From JAJTHJ01 sp046316025 (GTDB lineage Bacteria > Pseudomonadota > Gammaproteobacteria > Burkholderiales > Burkholderiaceae_F), in NCBI GenBank assembly GCA_046316025.1, contig JBKCXU010000109.1, positions 1-49,000 on the forward strand: a stretch of 49,000 nt of DNA. The letters run 5' to 3'. Positions within the stretch are counted from its first letter, which is position 1. Every line of letters starts with the position of its first letter. This document shows, one piece after another, positions 1 to 8,332 of the stretch. Below the pieces are notes generated by a model. The model had not been told where the DNA came from. It worked only from the letters and a program-made list of their open reading frames with translations, and did not search any database. The position numbers and the translations under genes are program-made.

Positions 1-467
1 AGGGCAGCGTCCTCATCGAGGAGCTGACGGAACTCGTCGAAGAAGCGGTGCTGAAGGAGTTCGAGGCGATTGCCGAGCGCGGCGGCGTGCTGGGCGCGAT
101 GGAACTGGGCTACCAGCGCGGCAAGATTCAGGAAGAGTCGCTGCATTACGAGCATCTGAAGCACACCGGCGAGTACCCGATCGTCGGCGTGAACACCTTC
201 CGCAACCCCCACGGCGATCCGGTGCCCGAGCACATCGAACTCGCGCGCAGCACCGACGAAGAAAAGCAGAGCCAGTTGCAGCGGCTACGCGCCTTTCACG
301 CCCGCAACGCGCAGGCCGCGCCGGCGATGCTGGACAGGCTCAAGCGCGCGGTGATCGACAACGGCAACGTCTTCGCCGTGCTGATGGAGGCGGTGCGCCT
401 GTGCTCGCTGGGGCAGATCACGACGGCGCTGTTTGAGGTGGGGGGGCAGTATCGGAGGAATATGTAG
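1..467 (+). CDS. icmF: Fused isobutyryl-CoA mutase IcmF, C-terminal fragment
   Basis: Partial gene whose 5' end lies before the window. The reading frame is open from base 3 with no start needed. It encodes the last 154 or so residues of a B12-dependent acyl-CoA mutase large subunit. The text around ERGGVLGAMELGYQRGKIQEE, then GEYPIVGVNTF, and the terminal EVGGQYRRNM are characteristic of the C-terminus of IcmF, the fusion of the B12 domain, a MeaB-like GTPase and the mutase barrel that interconverts isobutyryl-CoA and n-butyryl-CoA. The B12 and GTPase domains cannot be seen here, so a plain methylmalonyl-CoA mutase-like protein is possible but less likely. The next gene follows across a palindromic repeat. 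Confidence 0.8.
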   Translation, partial: GSVLIEELTELVEEAVLKEFEAIAERGGVLGAMELGYQRGKIQEESLHYEHLKHTGEYPIVGVNTFRNPHGDPVPEHIELARSTDEEKQSQLQRLRAFHARNAQAAPAMLDRLKRAVIDNGNVFAVLMEAVRLCSLGQITTALFEVGGQYRRNM

Positions 468-470
468 CCA

Positions 471-550
471 CTCTCCCCTCGCCCGCATCAGCGGGAGGGG
501 GAGCAGCCCCCTCCCCTGCGAAGCGGGGGAGGGTTGGGGTGGGGGCGTGG
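471..550. repeat. GC-rich palindromic repeat, family A copy 1
   Basis: Two consecutive hairpin-forming blocks: a CCCTCGCCCGCATCAGCGGG-type block, then CCCCTCCC..GCGGGGGAGGG, ending in GGGGTGGGGGCG. Related copies sit at 1357-1483, 8181-8288, 10126-10226 and 23746-23831. This copy fills the gap between icmF and the UvrA-like gene, and its right end contains the GTG at 547 proposed as that gene's start. Confidence 0.8.
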
Positions 551-3399
551 GCGCCGCCTACGCGAGCAACGACGCGACAGCCCTCCTCGCCGCCGAACCC
601 CCCGCCGGCCGCTACCTCGCCAACGCCATCTCCATCCGCCACGCGCGCGAGCACAACCTGAAAGGCATCGACGTCGACATCCCGCGCGACACCTTCACGG
701 TGATCACCGGCGTATCGGGCAGCGGTAAGTCCACGCTCGCGTTCGACATCCTGTTCAACGAAGGTCAGCGTCGCTACCTGGAGTCGCTCAACGCCTACGC
801 GCGCTCGATCGTGCAGCCGGCGGGCAAGCCGGACGTGGACGCGATTTACGGCATCCCGCCCACGGTGGCGATCGAGCAGCGCACTTCGCGCGGCGGCCGC
901 AAGTCCACCGTGGCGACGATGACCGAGGTCTATTACTTTCTGCGCCTGCTCTACATGAAGCTCGGCGTGCAGCACTGCCCGGACTGCAAAGTGGCCGTGC
1001 AGCCGCAGAGCTTCGAGGCCATCGCCGCCGGCATCCTGCGCGAGTTTCGCGGCCGGCACATCGGCCTGCTGGCGCCGCTGGTGGTCAACCGCAAGGGCTA
1101 CTACACCGACCTCGCCAAGTGGGCCAAAGGCAAGGGTTACACGCATCTGCGGGTGGACGGCGAGTTCCTGCCCACCGCAAAGTGGCCGCGGCTGGATCGC
1201 TTCCGCGAACACACGATCGAACTGCCTGTCGGCGATCTGGTCGTCTACTCCGATCAGGAAACGCAGTTGCGCACGCTGCTGGCCGCCGCCCTTGAACATG
1301 GGCAGGGCGTGCTGCACGTGGTGTATCCGCTGGATCGGCTGCGCGAGGCGCTCAGTCGCCCCCACCCCAACCCTCCCCCGCTTCGCCGGGGAGGGAGCAA
1401 AACCGCCTCGCCGCCAACGCAGGCGAGCGCGCAAGACACACTCCCTCCCCCGCCTGCGGGGGAGGGCGGGGGTGGGGGCGTGGCTGCCGCAATCGCAGTC
1501 GACCTCGACCAAAAGGTCTACTCGACCAAGCGCGCTTGCCCGTCCTGCGGCAAGTCATTTGCCGAGCCGGACCCGCGTCTCTTCTCTTACAACTCCAAGC
1601 ACGGCTGGTGCACCGCCTGCTACGGCACCGGCCTAAAGCTGCAAGGCTTCGACGCCGAGCAGACCGGCGAAGAAACGATCTGGAACGCTTGGTACGAGGG
1701 CGAAACCGCGCCTTGCGAAAGCTGCCACGGCCAGCGGCTGAATCGTGTGGCGCTGGCCGTGCAATGGCAGGGCCGCTCGATCGCGCAACTGGCCGCCGGT
1801 TCCGTGGCCGACGCGCGCAAGCTCTTCGGCAGCCTGCAACTGCAAGGCCGCGACGAGGCCATCGCCCGCGACGTGCTGACCGAGATCGGCTCGCGGCTCG
1901 ACTTTCTGCAAGAGGTCGGGCTGGGTTACCTCGCGCTCGACCGCGCCGCGCCCACGCTCTCCGGCGGCGAGGCGCAGCGCATCCGGCTGGCCGCGCAACT
2001 CGGCTCCAACCTGCAAGGCGTCTGCTACGTGTTGGACGAGCCGACTATTGGCCTGCATCCCCGCGACAACCGCATCCTGCTCGACGCACTGGCCAAGCTG
2101 GAAGCCAAGGGCAACACGCTGGTCGTCGTGGAGCACGACGAAGACACGATACGCCGCGCGCAGCATGTGATCGACATCGGCCCTGGCGCCGGCACGCGCG
2201 GCGGCCGCGTGGTGGCGCAGGGCACGGTGGCGGCGGTGATGGATGCGCCGGAATCGATCACCGGTCGCTATCTGAAGACGCCGCTCGCGCACCCGCCCAG
2301 GCCGCGCCGCGCGGTGGACAAGGCCTCGCCGCGGCTGCAACTGCGCGGCGCCAAGCTGCACAACCTGCGCAACGCGGATGCCGATGTACCGCTCGGCCGG
2401 CTGACGGTGGTGACAGGCGTTTCCGGCAGCGGCAAGTCCACGCTGGCGCGGGACGTGCTGCTCGACAACTTGCAGCGCATTCCCTTTGCCCGCATCAGCG
2501 GCAGACCCGCCAAGGCCGCGAGCACCGTCCCCGAGTGGCGGGACTGCGCTTCCATCGAAGGTTGGCGCAGCCTCGACCGCGTGCTGGAAGTCGACCAAAC
2601 CCCGATCGGCAAAACCCCGCGCTCCTGCCCGGCGACCTACGTCGGCTTCTGGGACACGATCCGCCGACTGTTTGCCGACACGGCCGAGTCGCGCATGCGC
2701 GGCTACAGCGCGGCGCGCTTCTCCTTCAACACCGGCGAAGGCCGCTGCCCCGGTTGCGAAGGGCAGGGGCTGCGCACGATCGAGATGAACTTCCTGCCCG
2801 ACGTGAAGGTGCTGTGCGACGTGTGCAACGGTCAGCGCTTCAGCATCGACACGCTGGGGGTCAAGCTGCGCGGCAAGAGCGCCGGCGAGGTACTGGCGAT
2901 GGAAGTGGACGAGGCGCTACCGTTCTTTGCCGCGCACCCGTCGATCTCGCGGCCGCTGCAACTGCTGCAAGACGTGGGGCTCGGCTACCTGACGCTCGGC
3001 CAGCCTTCGCCCACGCTGTCTGGCGGCGAGGCGCAGCGGATCAAGCTGGTGACCGAGCTTGCCAAGGCGCGGCTGGACGAGGGCCTGACGCGCACCGGCC
3101 GCGCGAGCCAGGCGCCGCACACGCTGTACGTGCTGGACGAGCCGACGGTGGGCCTCGCGATGGCCGACGTGGAGAAGCTGCTCGCGGTGCTGCACCGGCT
3201 GGTCGATGCCGGCAATACGGTGCTAGTGATCGAGCACAACCTGGACGTGATCGCCGAAGCCGACTGGGTGATCGACTTGGGCCCCGAAGGCGGCGACGCC
3301 GGCGGCCGCGTGGTCGCGCAGTGTCCGCCGCAGTCGTTGGCGCAGAAGAGCACCCACACGGGCACGGCGCTGCGCAACTTTGCCGTCCGCAATGCGTAG
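547..3399 (+). CDS. UvrA-family excinuclease ATPase carrying an in-frame repeat insertion
   Basis: Tandem ABC ATPase of the UvrA family, the damage-recognition subunit of nucleotide excision repair; this is probably a UvrA paralogue and not the housekeeping copy. With a GTG start at 547 the first Walker A (GVSGSGKS) is near residue 55, the first signature LSGGEAQRI near 471, the second Walker A near 624 and the second LSGGEAQRI near 823. Zinc-finger cysteine pairs are visible (CPDC, CPSC..CTAC, CPGC..CDVC). No ATG precedes the conserved core, and the GTG lies at the edge of a repeat, so the start is uncertain; the frame is open further upstream from a TTG at 433. Residues 271-312 are encoded entirely by a palindromic repeat inserted just before the CPSC zinc module, in the variable linker of the insertion-domain region. 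The stop codon TAG lies inside another repeat beginning at 3395. Confidence 0.85.
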   Translation: MGAAYASNDATALLAAEPPAGRYLANAISIRHAREHNLKGIDVDIPRDTFTVITGVSGSGKSTLAFDILFNEGQRRYLESLNAYARSIVQPAGKPDVDAIYGIPPTVAIEQRTSRGGRKSTVATMTEVYYFLRLLYMKLGVQHCPDCKVAVQPQSFEAIAAGILREFRGRHIGLLAPLVVNRKGYYTDLAKWAKGKGYTHLRVDGEFLPTAKWPRLDRFREHTIELPVGDLVVYSDQETQLRTLLAAALEHGQGVLHVVYPLDRLREALSRPHPNPPPLRRGGSKTASPPTQASAQDTLPPPPAGEGGGGGVAAAIAVDLDQKVYSTKRACPSCGKSFAEPDPRLFSYNSKHGWCTACYGTGLKLQGFDAEQTGEETIWNAWYEGETAPCESCHGQRLNRVALAVQWQGRSIAQLAAGSVADARKLFGSLQLQGRDEAIARDVLTEIGSRLDFLQEVGLGYLALDRAAPTLSGGEAQRIRLAAQLGSNLQGVCYVLDEPTIGLHPRDNRILLDALAKLEAKGNTLVVVEHDEDTIRRAQHVIDIGPGAGTRGGRVVAQGTVAAVMDAPESITGRYLKTPLAHPPRPRRAVDKASPRLQLRGAKLHNLRNADADVPLGRLTVVTGVSGSGKSTLARDVLLDNLQRIPFARISGRPAKAASTVPEWRDCASIEGWRSLDRVLEVDQTPIGKTPRSCPATYVGFWDTIRRLFADTAESRMRGYSAARFSFNTGEGRCPGCEGQGLRTIEMNFLPDVKVLCDVCNGQRFSIDTLGVKLRGKSAGEVLAMEVDEALPFFAAHPSISRPLQLLQDVGLGYLTLGQPSPTLSGGEAQRIKLVTELAKARLDEGLTRTGRASQAPHTLYVLDEPTVGLAMADVEKLLAVLHRLVDAGNTVLVIEHNLDVIAEADWVIDLGPEGGDAGGRVVAQCPPQSLAQKSTHTGTALRNFAVRNA
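1357..1483. repeat. Family A palindromic repeat pair inside the UvrA-like coding sequence
   Basis: A left block (CCCCCACCCCAACCCTCCCC..GGGGAGGG) and a right block (CTCCCTCCCC..GGGGAGGG..GGGGTGGGGGCG) face each other and together form one large inverted repeat of about 126 bases. It keeps the frame and adds 42 residues rich in Pro and Gly, starting RPHPNPPPLRRGG and ending AGEGGGGGV. It is clearly the same family as the intergenic copy at 471-550. Confidence 0.85.
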
Positions 3400-3499
3400 G
3401 GTGCAATGAGCGCAGCGAATTGCACCACCGCGTCTTCGCAAGCCGCACCGCGTCCATGACTTGAACCGGCGCAATGCGCTTCGCTTATTGCGCCCTACG
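3395..3499. repeat. Paired GTAGGGTGCAAT-type inverted repeat, family C
   Basis: A left arm reads GTAGGGTGCAATGAGCGCAG and ends TTGCACC. The right arm starts GGCGCAATGCGCTTCGC and ends GCGCCCTACG, the diverged reverse complement. About 40 bases separate them. Elements of this shape are common dispersed repeats in proteobacteria. The left arm supplies the TAG stop of the UvrA-like gene. The right arm supplies an ATG at 3474 in frame with the next gene, which I judge spurious. Confidence 0.8.
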
Positions 3500-3509
3500 C
3501 CCGCCAACC

Positions 3510-5150
3510 ATGACCACCGCCCTCTACTTCCACCCCGACGGCTACACGATGGGCGGCCCCAAGCTGATGGGCCGCAACGCCGCGGGCAACTCGTTTCTGC
3601 GCGGCTGGCTCGCGCACAGCGAGCAGCACGACGCGGTGGCGCTGGTCGAGCAGGCCGAGTACGCGGAAGCCTTCCGCCGACTGTGCACGCAGCACGCGCC
3701 GGCGCGGCCGACGCGCGTGCTGGGGCCGGCGCAACTGGCCGACGGCGGCGTGACGCACGTTTACTACCCGGGACCCAACATCCACGAGTTGGCCTGGCAG
3801 CGGCAGTTCCTCGGCCGCGCGAAGTTCAGCCTGACGGGGATTACGCACACCACGGCGTCGTCCGGCGCGATGGACTCGATCACCGACCTACTGACCGCGC
3901 CGCTGGCACCGTGGGATGCGCTGATCTGCACTTCGGCCGCGGTGGTGCAGACGGTGCGCACCGTGCTCGAAGCGCAGGCGGAGTACCTGCGCTGGCGCTT
4001 CGGTGCCACGCGCTTTGTGCCGCCGCAGTTGCCGCTGATCCCGCTCGGCATCAATGTCGCGGACTTTGCCTTCAGCGCGGCGCAGCGCGCCGCCGCGCGC
4101 GAGCGGCTCGGCGTCGCGCCGGGCACGCTGGTCGTGCTGTTTACCGGGCGGCTGTCGTTCCACGCCAAGGCGCACCCGCTGGCGATGTACCAGGCGCTCG
4201 CGCGCGCGCAGGCGGCCACCGGCGCCCGGCTGCAACTTGTCGAGTGCGGCTGGCACGCCAACGAGTATCTGGCCAACGCGTTTGCCGAGGCTGCGCGCGC
4301 CGCCTGCCCGGATGTGCCGGTCACCGTACTAGATGGTCGCCGCGCGGAAGACCGCAGCACCGCCTGGGCGAGCGCGGACCTCTTCTGCTCACTGTCGGAC
4401 AACATCCAGGAGACCTACGGCCTGACCCCGCTGGAGGCGATGGCCGCGGGCCTACCGGTGGTGGTCAGCGACTGGGACGGCTACCGCGAAACGGTGCGCG
4501 ACGAGATCGACGGCTTTCGCGTGCCGACGCTGATGCCGCCGGCGCCGCTGGGCGGCGATCTGGCGCGGCGGCACGCGCTCGGCGTGGACAGCTACGACCT
4601 GTACTGCGGCCACAGCAGCCAGTTGGTGGCGGTGGACGTGGCGGCCACCGCGGCGGCGTTCGAGAAACTGATCCGCGCACCCGAGTTGCGCGCGCGAATG
4701 GGCGAGGCGGGCCGTGCGCGGGCGCAGGAGTTCGACTGGTCGGTGATCGTGCGCCGCTACGAAGACCTGTGGCGCACGCTGGACGAGGCGCGCCGTGCAC
4801 ACAAGGACGAAACCGCGCCGCCGGCGCCCTGGCCGGCGCGGATGGACCCGTTTGCCGCATTTGCCGGCTACCCGACGCACACGCTGGCGCCGACCGCGCG
4901 GCTGCGGCTTGCGCGCGAAGACGCCGCCGAGGCGCTGGCTCGCTGGCGTGCGCTGGCGATGGTCAAGTTCTCGGCTCTGGCGGCGCCGAGTGTCGAGGAG
5001 TGCGACGCCATCCTTGCGCGGCTGGCGCGCGGGCCGGCCACCGCCGCGCAGCTTGTCGCCGAGTTCGCGCCCGAGCGCCGGCCGCTGGTCTTCCGCGGGC
5101 TGGTGTGGCTGGTCAAGTTGGGCGTGGTCGAGTTGGACTCCGCCGCGTAG
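3510..5150 (+). CDS. GT4-type glycosyltransferase
   Basis: 546-residue protein from the ATG at 3510. An ATG 36 bases upstream lies inside a repeat and is not preferred. It has the two-lobed GT-B layout of family 4 glycosyltransferases: an N-terminal acceptor lobe beginning with a GGP-type loop (YTMGGPKLMG), then a donor-binding lobe with FTGRLSFHAKAHPLAMYQAL and the hallmark ETYGLTPLEAMAAGLPVVVSDWDGYRE, whose Glu residues normally hold the nucleotide sugar. No signal peptide or membrane segment is seen, so it is probably cytoplasmic. The sugar and acceptor cannot be told. The last 100 residues are a helical tail not typical of GT4. No polysaccharide cluster surrounds it, so its pathway is unknown. 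Confidence 0.75.
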   Translation: MTTALYFHPDGYTMGGPKLMGRNAAGNSFLRGWLAHSEQHDAVALVEQAEYAEAFRRLCTQHAPARPTRVLGPAQLADGGVTHVYYPGPNIHELAWQRQFLGRAKFSLTGITHTTASSGAMDSITDLLTAPLAPWDALICTSAAVVQTVRTVLEAQAEYLRWRFGATRFVPPQLPLIPLGINVADFAFSAAQRAAARERLGVAPGTLVVLFTGRLSFHAKAHPLAMYQALARAQAATGARLQLVECGWHANEYLANAFAEAARAACPDVPVTVLDGRRAEDRSTAWASADLFCSLSDNIQETYGLTPLEAMAAGLPVVVSDWDGYRETVRDEIDGFRVPTLMPPAPLGGDLARRHALGVDSYDLYCGHSSQLVAVDVAATAAAFEKLIRAPELRARMGEAGRARAQEFDWSVIVRRYEDLWRTLDEARRAHKDETAPPAPWPARMDPFAAFAGYPTHTLAPTARLRLAREDAAEALARWRALAMVKFSALAAPSVEECDAILARLARGPATAAQLVAEFAPERRPLVFRGLVWLVKLGVVELDSAA

Positions 5151-5312
5151 CAGCCGCTGTAGTCCCGAGTTCAGCGCAGGGTCTGAGCCTGCTCCGGCCC
5201 AGCACAGCAGATCCCTCACCGCGCCCGCGCCGCCGGCGGCGAGCCCGCTGCGTTGCCTGAGCACGGGTCAAGCGGCTAGAGTTTGACCCACGCCAACCAG
5301 GGGGCCCCTTCG

Positions 5313-6494
5313 ATGCGCCTTCTACCGCTGCTTGCCGCACTTCTCCTCGTCGCCCGCCCCGCCGCCGCCGACGTGGTGTTCTACACAGGCGAGGAACTGC
5401 AACGCATCTTCTCGCTCGGCCCCTGGCCGCCGCCGGCGCTGGTCAAAGGGCGCGATCCGAGCAACCGCGTCTCCGGCCAGCCGGCGGCGATCGAACTTGG
5501 GCGCCGCCTGTTCTTCGACGCGCGGATGTCGAGCAACGGTTACGTGGCCTGCGTGACCTGCCACCAGACCGACCGCGCGTGGACCGACGGGCTGGCACGC
5601 GCGCAGGCGATCGGCCCGAGCGGGCGCAACACGCCGGCGCTTTTTAACCTGCGCATGCAGCAGTGGTACGGCTGGAGCGGCGGCGCGGACAACCTGTGGG
5701 CACAGAGCATCCGCCCGTTTCTCGACCCCAACGAGATGGACTCGTCGCCGCGGCTGGTCAAGCGCGTGTTCGAGCGCGACCCCGAGCTGGCCTGCATGTA
5801 CCGGCAAGCCTTCGGCGTGGAGCCGACCGGTCGCGGCGAAACGGTGCTCGCCAATGTCGGCAAGGCGCTGGCGGCGTTTCAGGAGACGCTGGTGACCGGC
5901 CGCACGCGCTTCGACGAGTTTCGCGACGCGCTCGCCCGCAACGACCGCGTGGCCGCGCGCAACTATCCGTATGCGGCGCAGCGCGGCTTGCGGCTCTTTG
6001 TCGGCGAGGGTCGATGCGTCGCCTGCCACGCGGGGCCGAACTTCAGCGACGGCGCCTTTCACGCCACCGGCGTGCGCGCACCCGCCGCGGTGCTGCCGGA
6101 CGATGCCGGCCGCAGCGGCGGCCTGCGCCAGCTGCGCGAGAGCCGCTATACGCTGCTGTCGCATCACAGCGACGACCGCAGCAGCGCACGGGCTGCCGCG
6201 ACCCGGCGGGCGCTGGGCGATGCGGCGCCGGACCGTGCCTTCCGCACCGCAAGCCTGCGCAACGTTGCGGTGACCGCGCCCTACATGCACAACGGCCAAC
6301 TGGCCACGCTGCGCGATGTGGTGCGCCACTACAGCACGGTGGACGGCAACGGCGTGGACCCACGGCTGCCGCAGCGGCTGGAGTTGTCCGAGAGCGAGGC
6401 CGACGATCTGATCGCCTTCCTGGAGACGCTGACCGACGGCTTTGGCGCCGAGCGGCCGCGGCCGGCGGCGGCGGCCTCGATCTGCACCGAATAG
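5313..6494 (+). CDS. Di-heme cytochrome c peroxidase / MauG-family protein
   Basis: 393-residue exported protein. The signal peptide is residues 1-19 (hydrophobic core, ending PAAA). Two c-type heme sites are CVTCH at 80-84 and CVACH at 235-239, the spacing expected of the bacterial di-heme peroxidase/MauG superfamily. The motif APYMHNGQLATLRDVV near residue 325 is a conserved family segment bearing the Met. Such periplasmic proteins reduce peroxide or oxidise a protein or small-molecule substrate; which one cannot be told. The ATG at 5313 begins the signal peptide, and the upstream TTG at 5283 is not needed. The next gene, a FAD enzyme, follows after 80 bases and may be cotranscribed. Confidence 0.85.
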   Translation: MRLLPLLAALLLVARPAAADVVFYTGEELQRIFSLGPWPPPALVKGRDPSNRVSGQPAAIELGRRLFFDARMSSNGYVACVTCHQTDRAWTDGLARAQAIGPSGRNTPALFNLRMQQWYGWSGGADNLWAQSIRPFLDPNEMDSSPRLVKRVFERDPELACMYRQAFGVEPTGRGETVLANVGKALAAFQETLVTGRTRFDEFRDALARNDRVAARNYPYAAQRGLRLFVGEGRCVACHAGPNFSDGAFHATGVRAPAAVLPDDAGRSGGLRQLRESRYTLLSHHSDDRSSARAAATRRALGDAAPDRAFRTASLRNVAVTAPYMHNGQLATLRDVVRHYSTVDGNGVDPRLPQRLELSESEADDLIAFLETLTDGFGAERPRPAAAASICTE

Positions 6495-6574
6495 CGCGCC
6501 GCCGCGGGCGGCCTTGACCACCATCAACGCGCGCCCCGCGCCCTGCTGCTGTGATGCGCCCATTGGAGGCAGCA

Positions 6575-8134
6575 ATGGCCATGCAGCAGTGGGATGCGAT
6601 CGTGATCGGCTCCGGCATCGGCGGGCTGGCGGCGGCCGCCGCGCTGGCCGATGCGGGCAAGCGGGTGCTGGTGCTGGAACGTCACGCCCAGGCAGGCGGA
6701 CTGACGCAGACTTTCGAGCGGCACGGGTTCCGCTTCAACGTCGGCGTGCACTATCTGGGCGGCTTCGGCGAGGGGCAGCTCAACCGGCGCCTTTTCGACC
6801 GCTTGTCGGGCGGGCGCATCCGCTTTGCGCCGATCCCCGGCGTGTACGACCGCCTGCACTTCCCGGACCTCTCGCTCGACTTCGCACCGCCGCCGGCCGC
6901 ATTGCGCGCGACGCTGAAGAACGCCTTTCCGCAGGAGGCGGCGGGCATCGACAAGTACTTCGGTGCGCTGGCCGACGGTGCGCGCGCTCTGGGCAAGGTG
7001 TTCACGATCCGCAGCGCGCCATGGCCGATCGCCACGCCGGTGGCCTGGGCCAACCGGCAGGCGATCGAGCGCTGGGTCGGCCGCACCACCTGGGAAGTGG
7101 TCTGCGACTGCACGACCGACGAGCGCCTGCGCGCGGTGCTGACCGCACAATGGGGCGACTATGGCTCGCGACCGCTCGACGGCTCGTTTGCCGCACACGC
7201 GCTGGTGATGCAGCACTATCTCGATGGAGCGTGGTATCCGGTCGGCGGCTCGGGAGTCTTTGCGCAGGAGCTGGGCAAGACGATCGAAGCCGCCGGCGGC
7301 GCGATTCGCACCCGCGCGGAAGTCGCGGCGATCCGCGTGCAGGACAGGCTGGTCGCGGGTGTCACGCTCGCCAACGGCGAGGCAATCGATTGTGCGCGCG
7401 TGATCTCCGACATCGGGCTGCACAACACGCTGCGGCGGCTGCCGTCGGCGGAGGTGGACTACCACTGGATGAGCGATGGCTACGACATGCAGCCTTCGAT
7501 GGGTTATGTGGGCCTGTATCTTGGGCTGGAAGGCGACATCGCCGCGCACGGCGCGGATGCGGCCAACCGCTGGTTCTTCACCGATTGGGACATCAACACG
7601 CTGTGGCGCGACCCGTTCGACGAGCCGCGCGCGCCGGCGCTGTTCGTCTCGTTCCCGTCGCTGCGCGACCCGGCGCACGAGCCGGGGCCGGCGCGCCGCC
7701 ACACGGCGGAAGTCGTGGCACTGGTGGACTGGAGCGCCTTTGCGCAGTGGGACCGCAGCGACCCCACGGGCGGCCTGCGGCCCGAGACCGCCGCCGACCG
7801 CGAGAGCTACTGCGCCTTCAAGGACATGCTGCACCGTAACCTGCGCGCGCAGTTCGACGCGCACTTCCCCGGCCTGGCGCCGCTGGTGAAGATGAGCGAA
7901 GTCTCCACGCCGATCTCGGTGGCCCACTACACCGGCGCCGAGCACGGCGCGATGTACGGGCTGGAAACCACGCCGCGGCGCTTTCTCACGCCTGCGCTTC
8001 GCCCGCGCACGCCCATCCGCGGGCTGTACCTCGCCGGCCAGGACGCCGGCATGCCAGGCGTAACCGGCGCGTTTTTCGGTGGGCTGATGGCGGCGGCGAG
8101 CTGCGAGCCAAGGCTTTGGAGCCTGTTGCGATGA
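6575..8134 (+). CDS. Phytoene desaturase / carotene isomerase-like FAD oxidoreductase
   Basis: 519-residue flavoprotein. The N-terminus holds the Rossmann FAD motif VIGSGIGGLAAAAALADAGKR followed by VLVLERHAQAGG. The C-terminus holds the partner motif GLYLAGQDAGMPGVTGAFFG typical of the phytoene desaturase, carotenoid isomerase and retinol saturase superfamily. The ATG at 6575 is preceded by GGAGG at good spacing, so it is preferred over upstream starts. No other carotenoid gene is present, so the substrate is unknown; many isolated members act on lipids or isoprenoids. Confidence 0.75.
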   Translation: MAMQQWDAIVIGSGIGGLAAAAALADAGKRVLVLERHAQAGGLTQTFERHGFRFNVGVHYLGGFGEGQLNRRLFDRLSGGRIRFAPIPGVYDRLHFPDLSLDFAPPPAALRATLKNAFPQEAAGIDKYFGALADGARALGKVFTIRSAPWPIATPVAWANRQAIERWVGRTTWEVVCDCTTDERLRAVLTAQWGDYGSRPLDGSFAAHALVMQHYLDGAWYPVGGSGVFAQELGKTIEAAGGAIRTRAEVAAIRVQDRLVAGVTLANGEAIDCARVISDIGLHNTLRRLPSAEVDYHWMSDGYDMQPSMGYVGLYLGLEGDIAAHGADAANRWFFTDWDINTLWRDPFDEPRAPALFVSFPSLRDPAHEPGPARRHTAEVVALVDWSAFAQWDRSDPTGGLRPETAADRESYCAFKDMLHRNLRAQFDAHFPGLAPLVKMSEVSTPISVAHYTGAEHGAMYGLETTPRRFLTPALRPRTPIRGLYLAGQDAGMPGVTGAFFGGLMAAASCEPRLWSLLR

Positions 8135-8180
8135 CCGCACTTTTCTGTCTACCCAACGCGCGAACCCGCGCGTTGCACCG

Positions 8181-8288
8181 TGCCCTCACCCCCGGCCTCT
8201 CTTCTCCCGCCGATGCGGGCGCGGGGGGCAAGCAACCCTCGCCCGCATCAGCGGGGGTGCGCGCGCGCGAAGCGAGCGGGTGAGGGCA
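8181..8288. repeat. Family A palindromic repeat with 11-base inverted termini
   Basis: The left end TGCCCTCACCC (8181-8191) and right end GGGTGAGGGCA (8278-8288) are exact reverse complements. Inside are CCCGCCGATGCGGG and CCCGCATCAGCGGG hairpins. The last base overlaps an ATG at 8288 in frame with ppk2, but the better start lies 45 bases further on. Confidence 0.85.
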
Positions 8289-8332
8289 TGAGTCTTTTCA
8301 TTGGCGAAGATCGACATTCGGAGAAAACGTCC

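Noticed and set aside
3474..3509. N-terminal 12-residue extension of the glycosyltransferase
   Set aside because: It is encoded by a dispersed repeat and lacks a ribosome site; the ATG at 3510 begins the family-like sequence.
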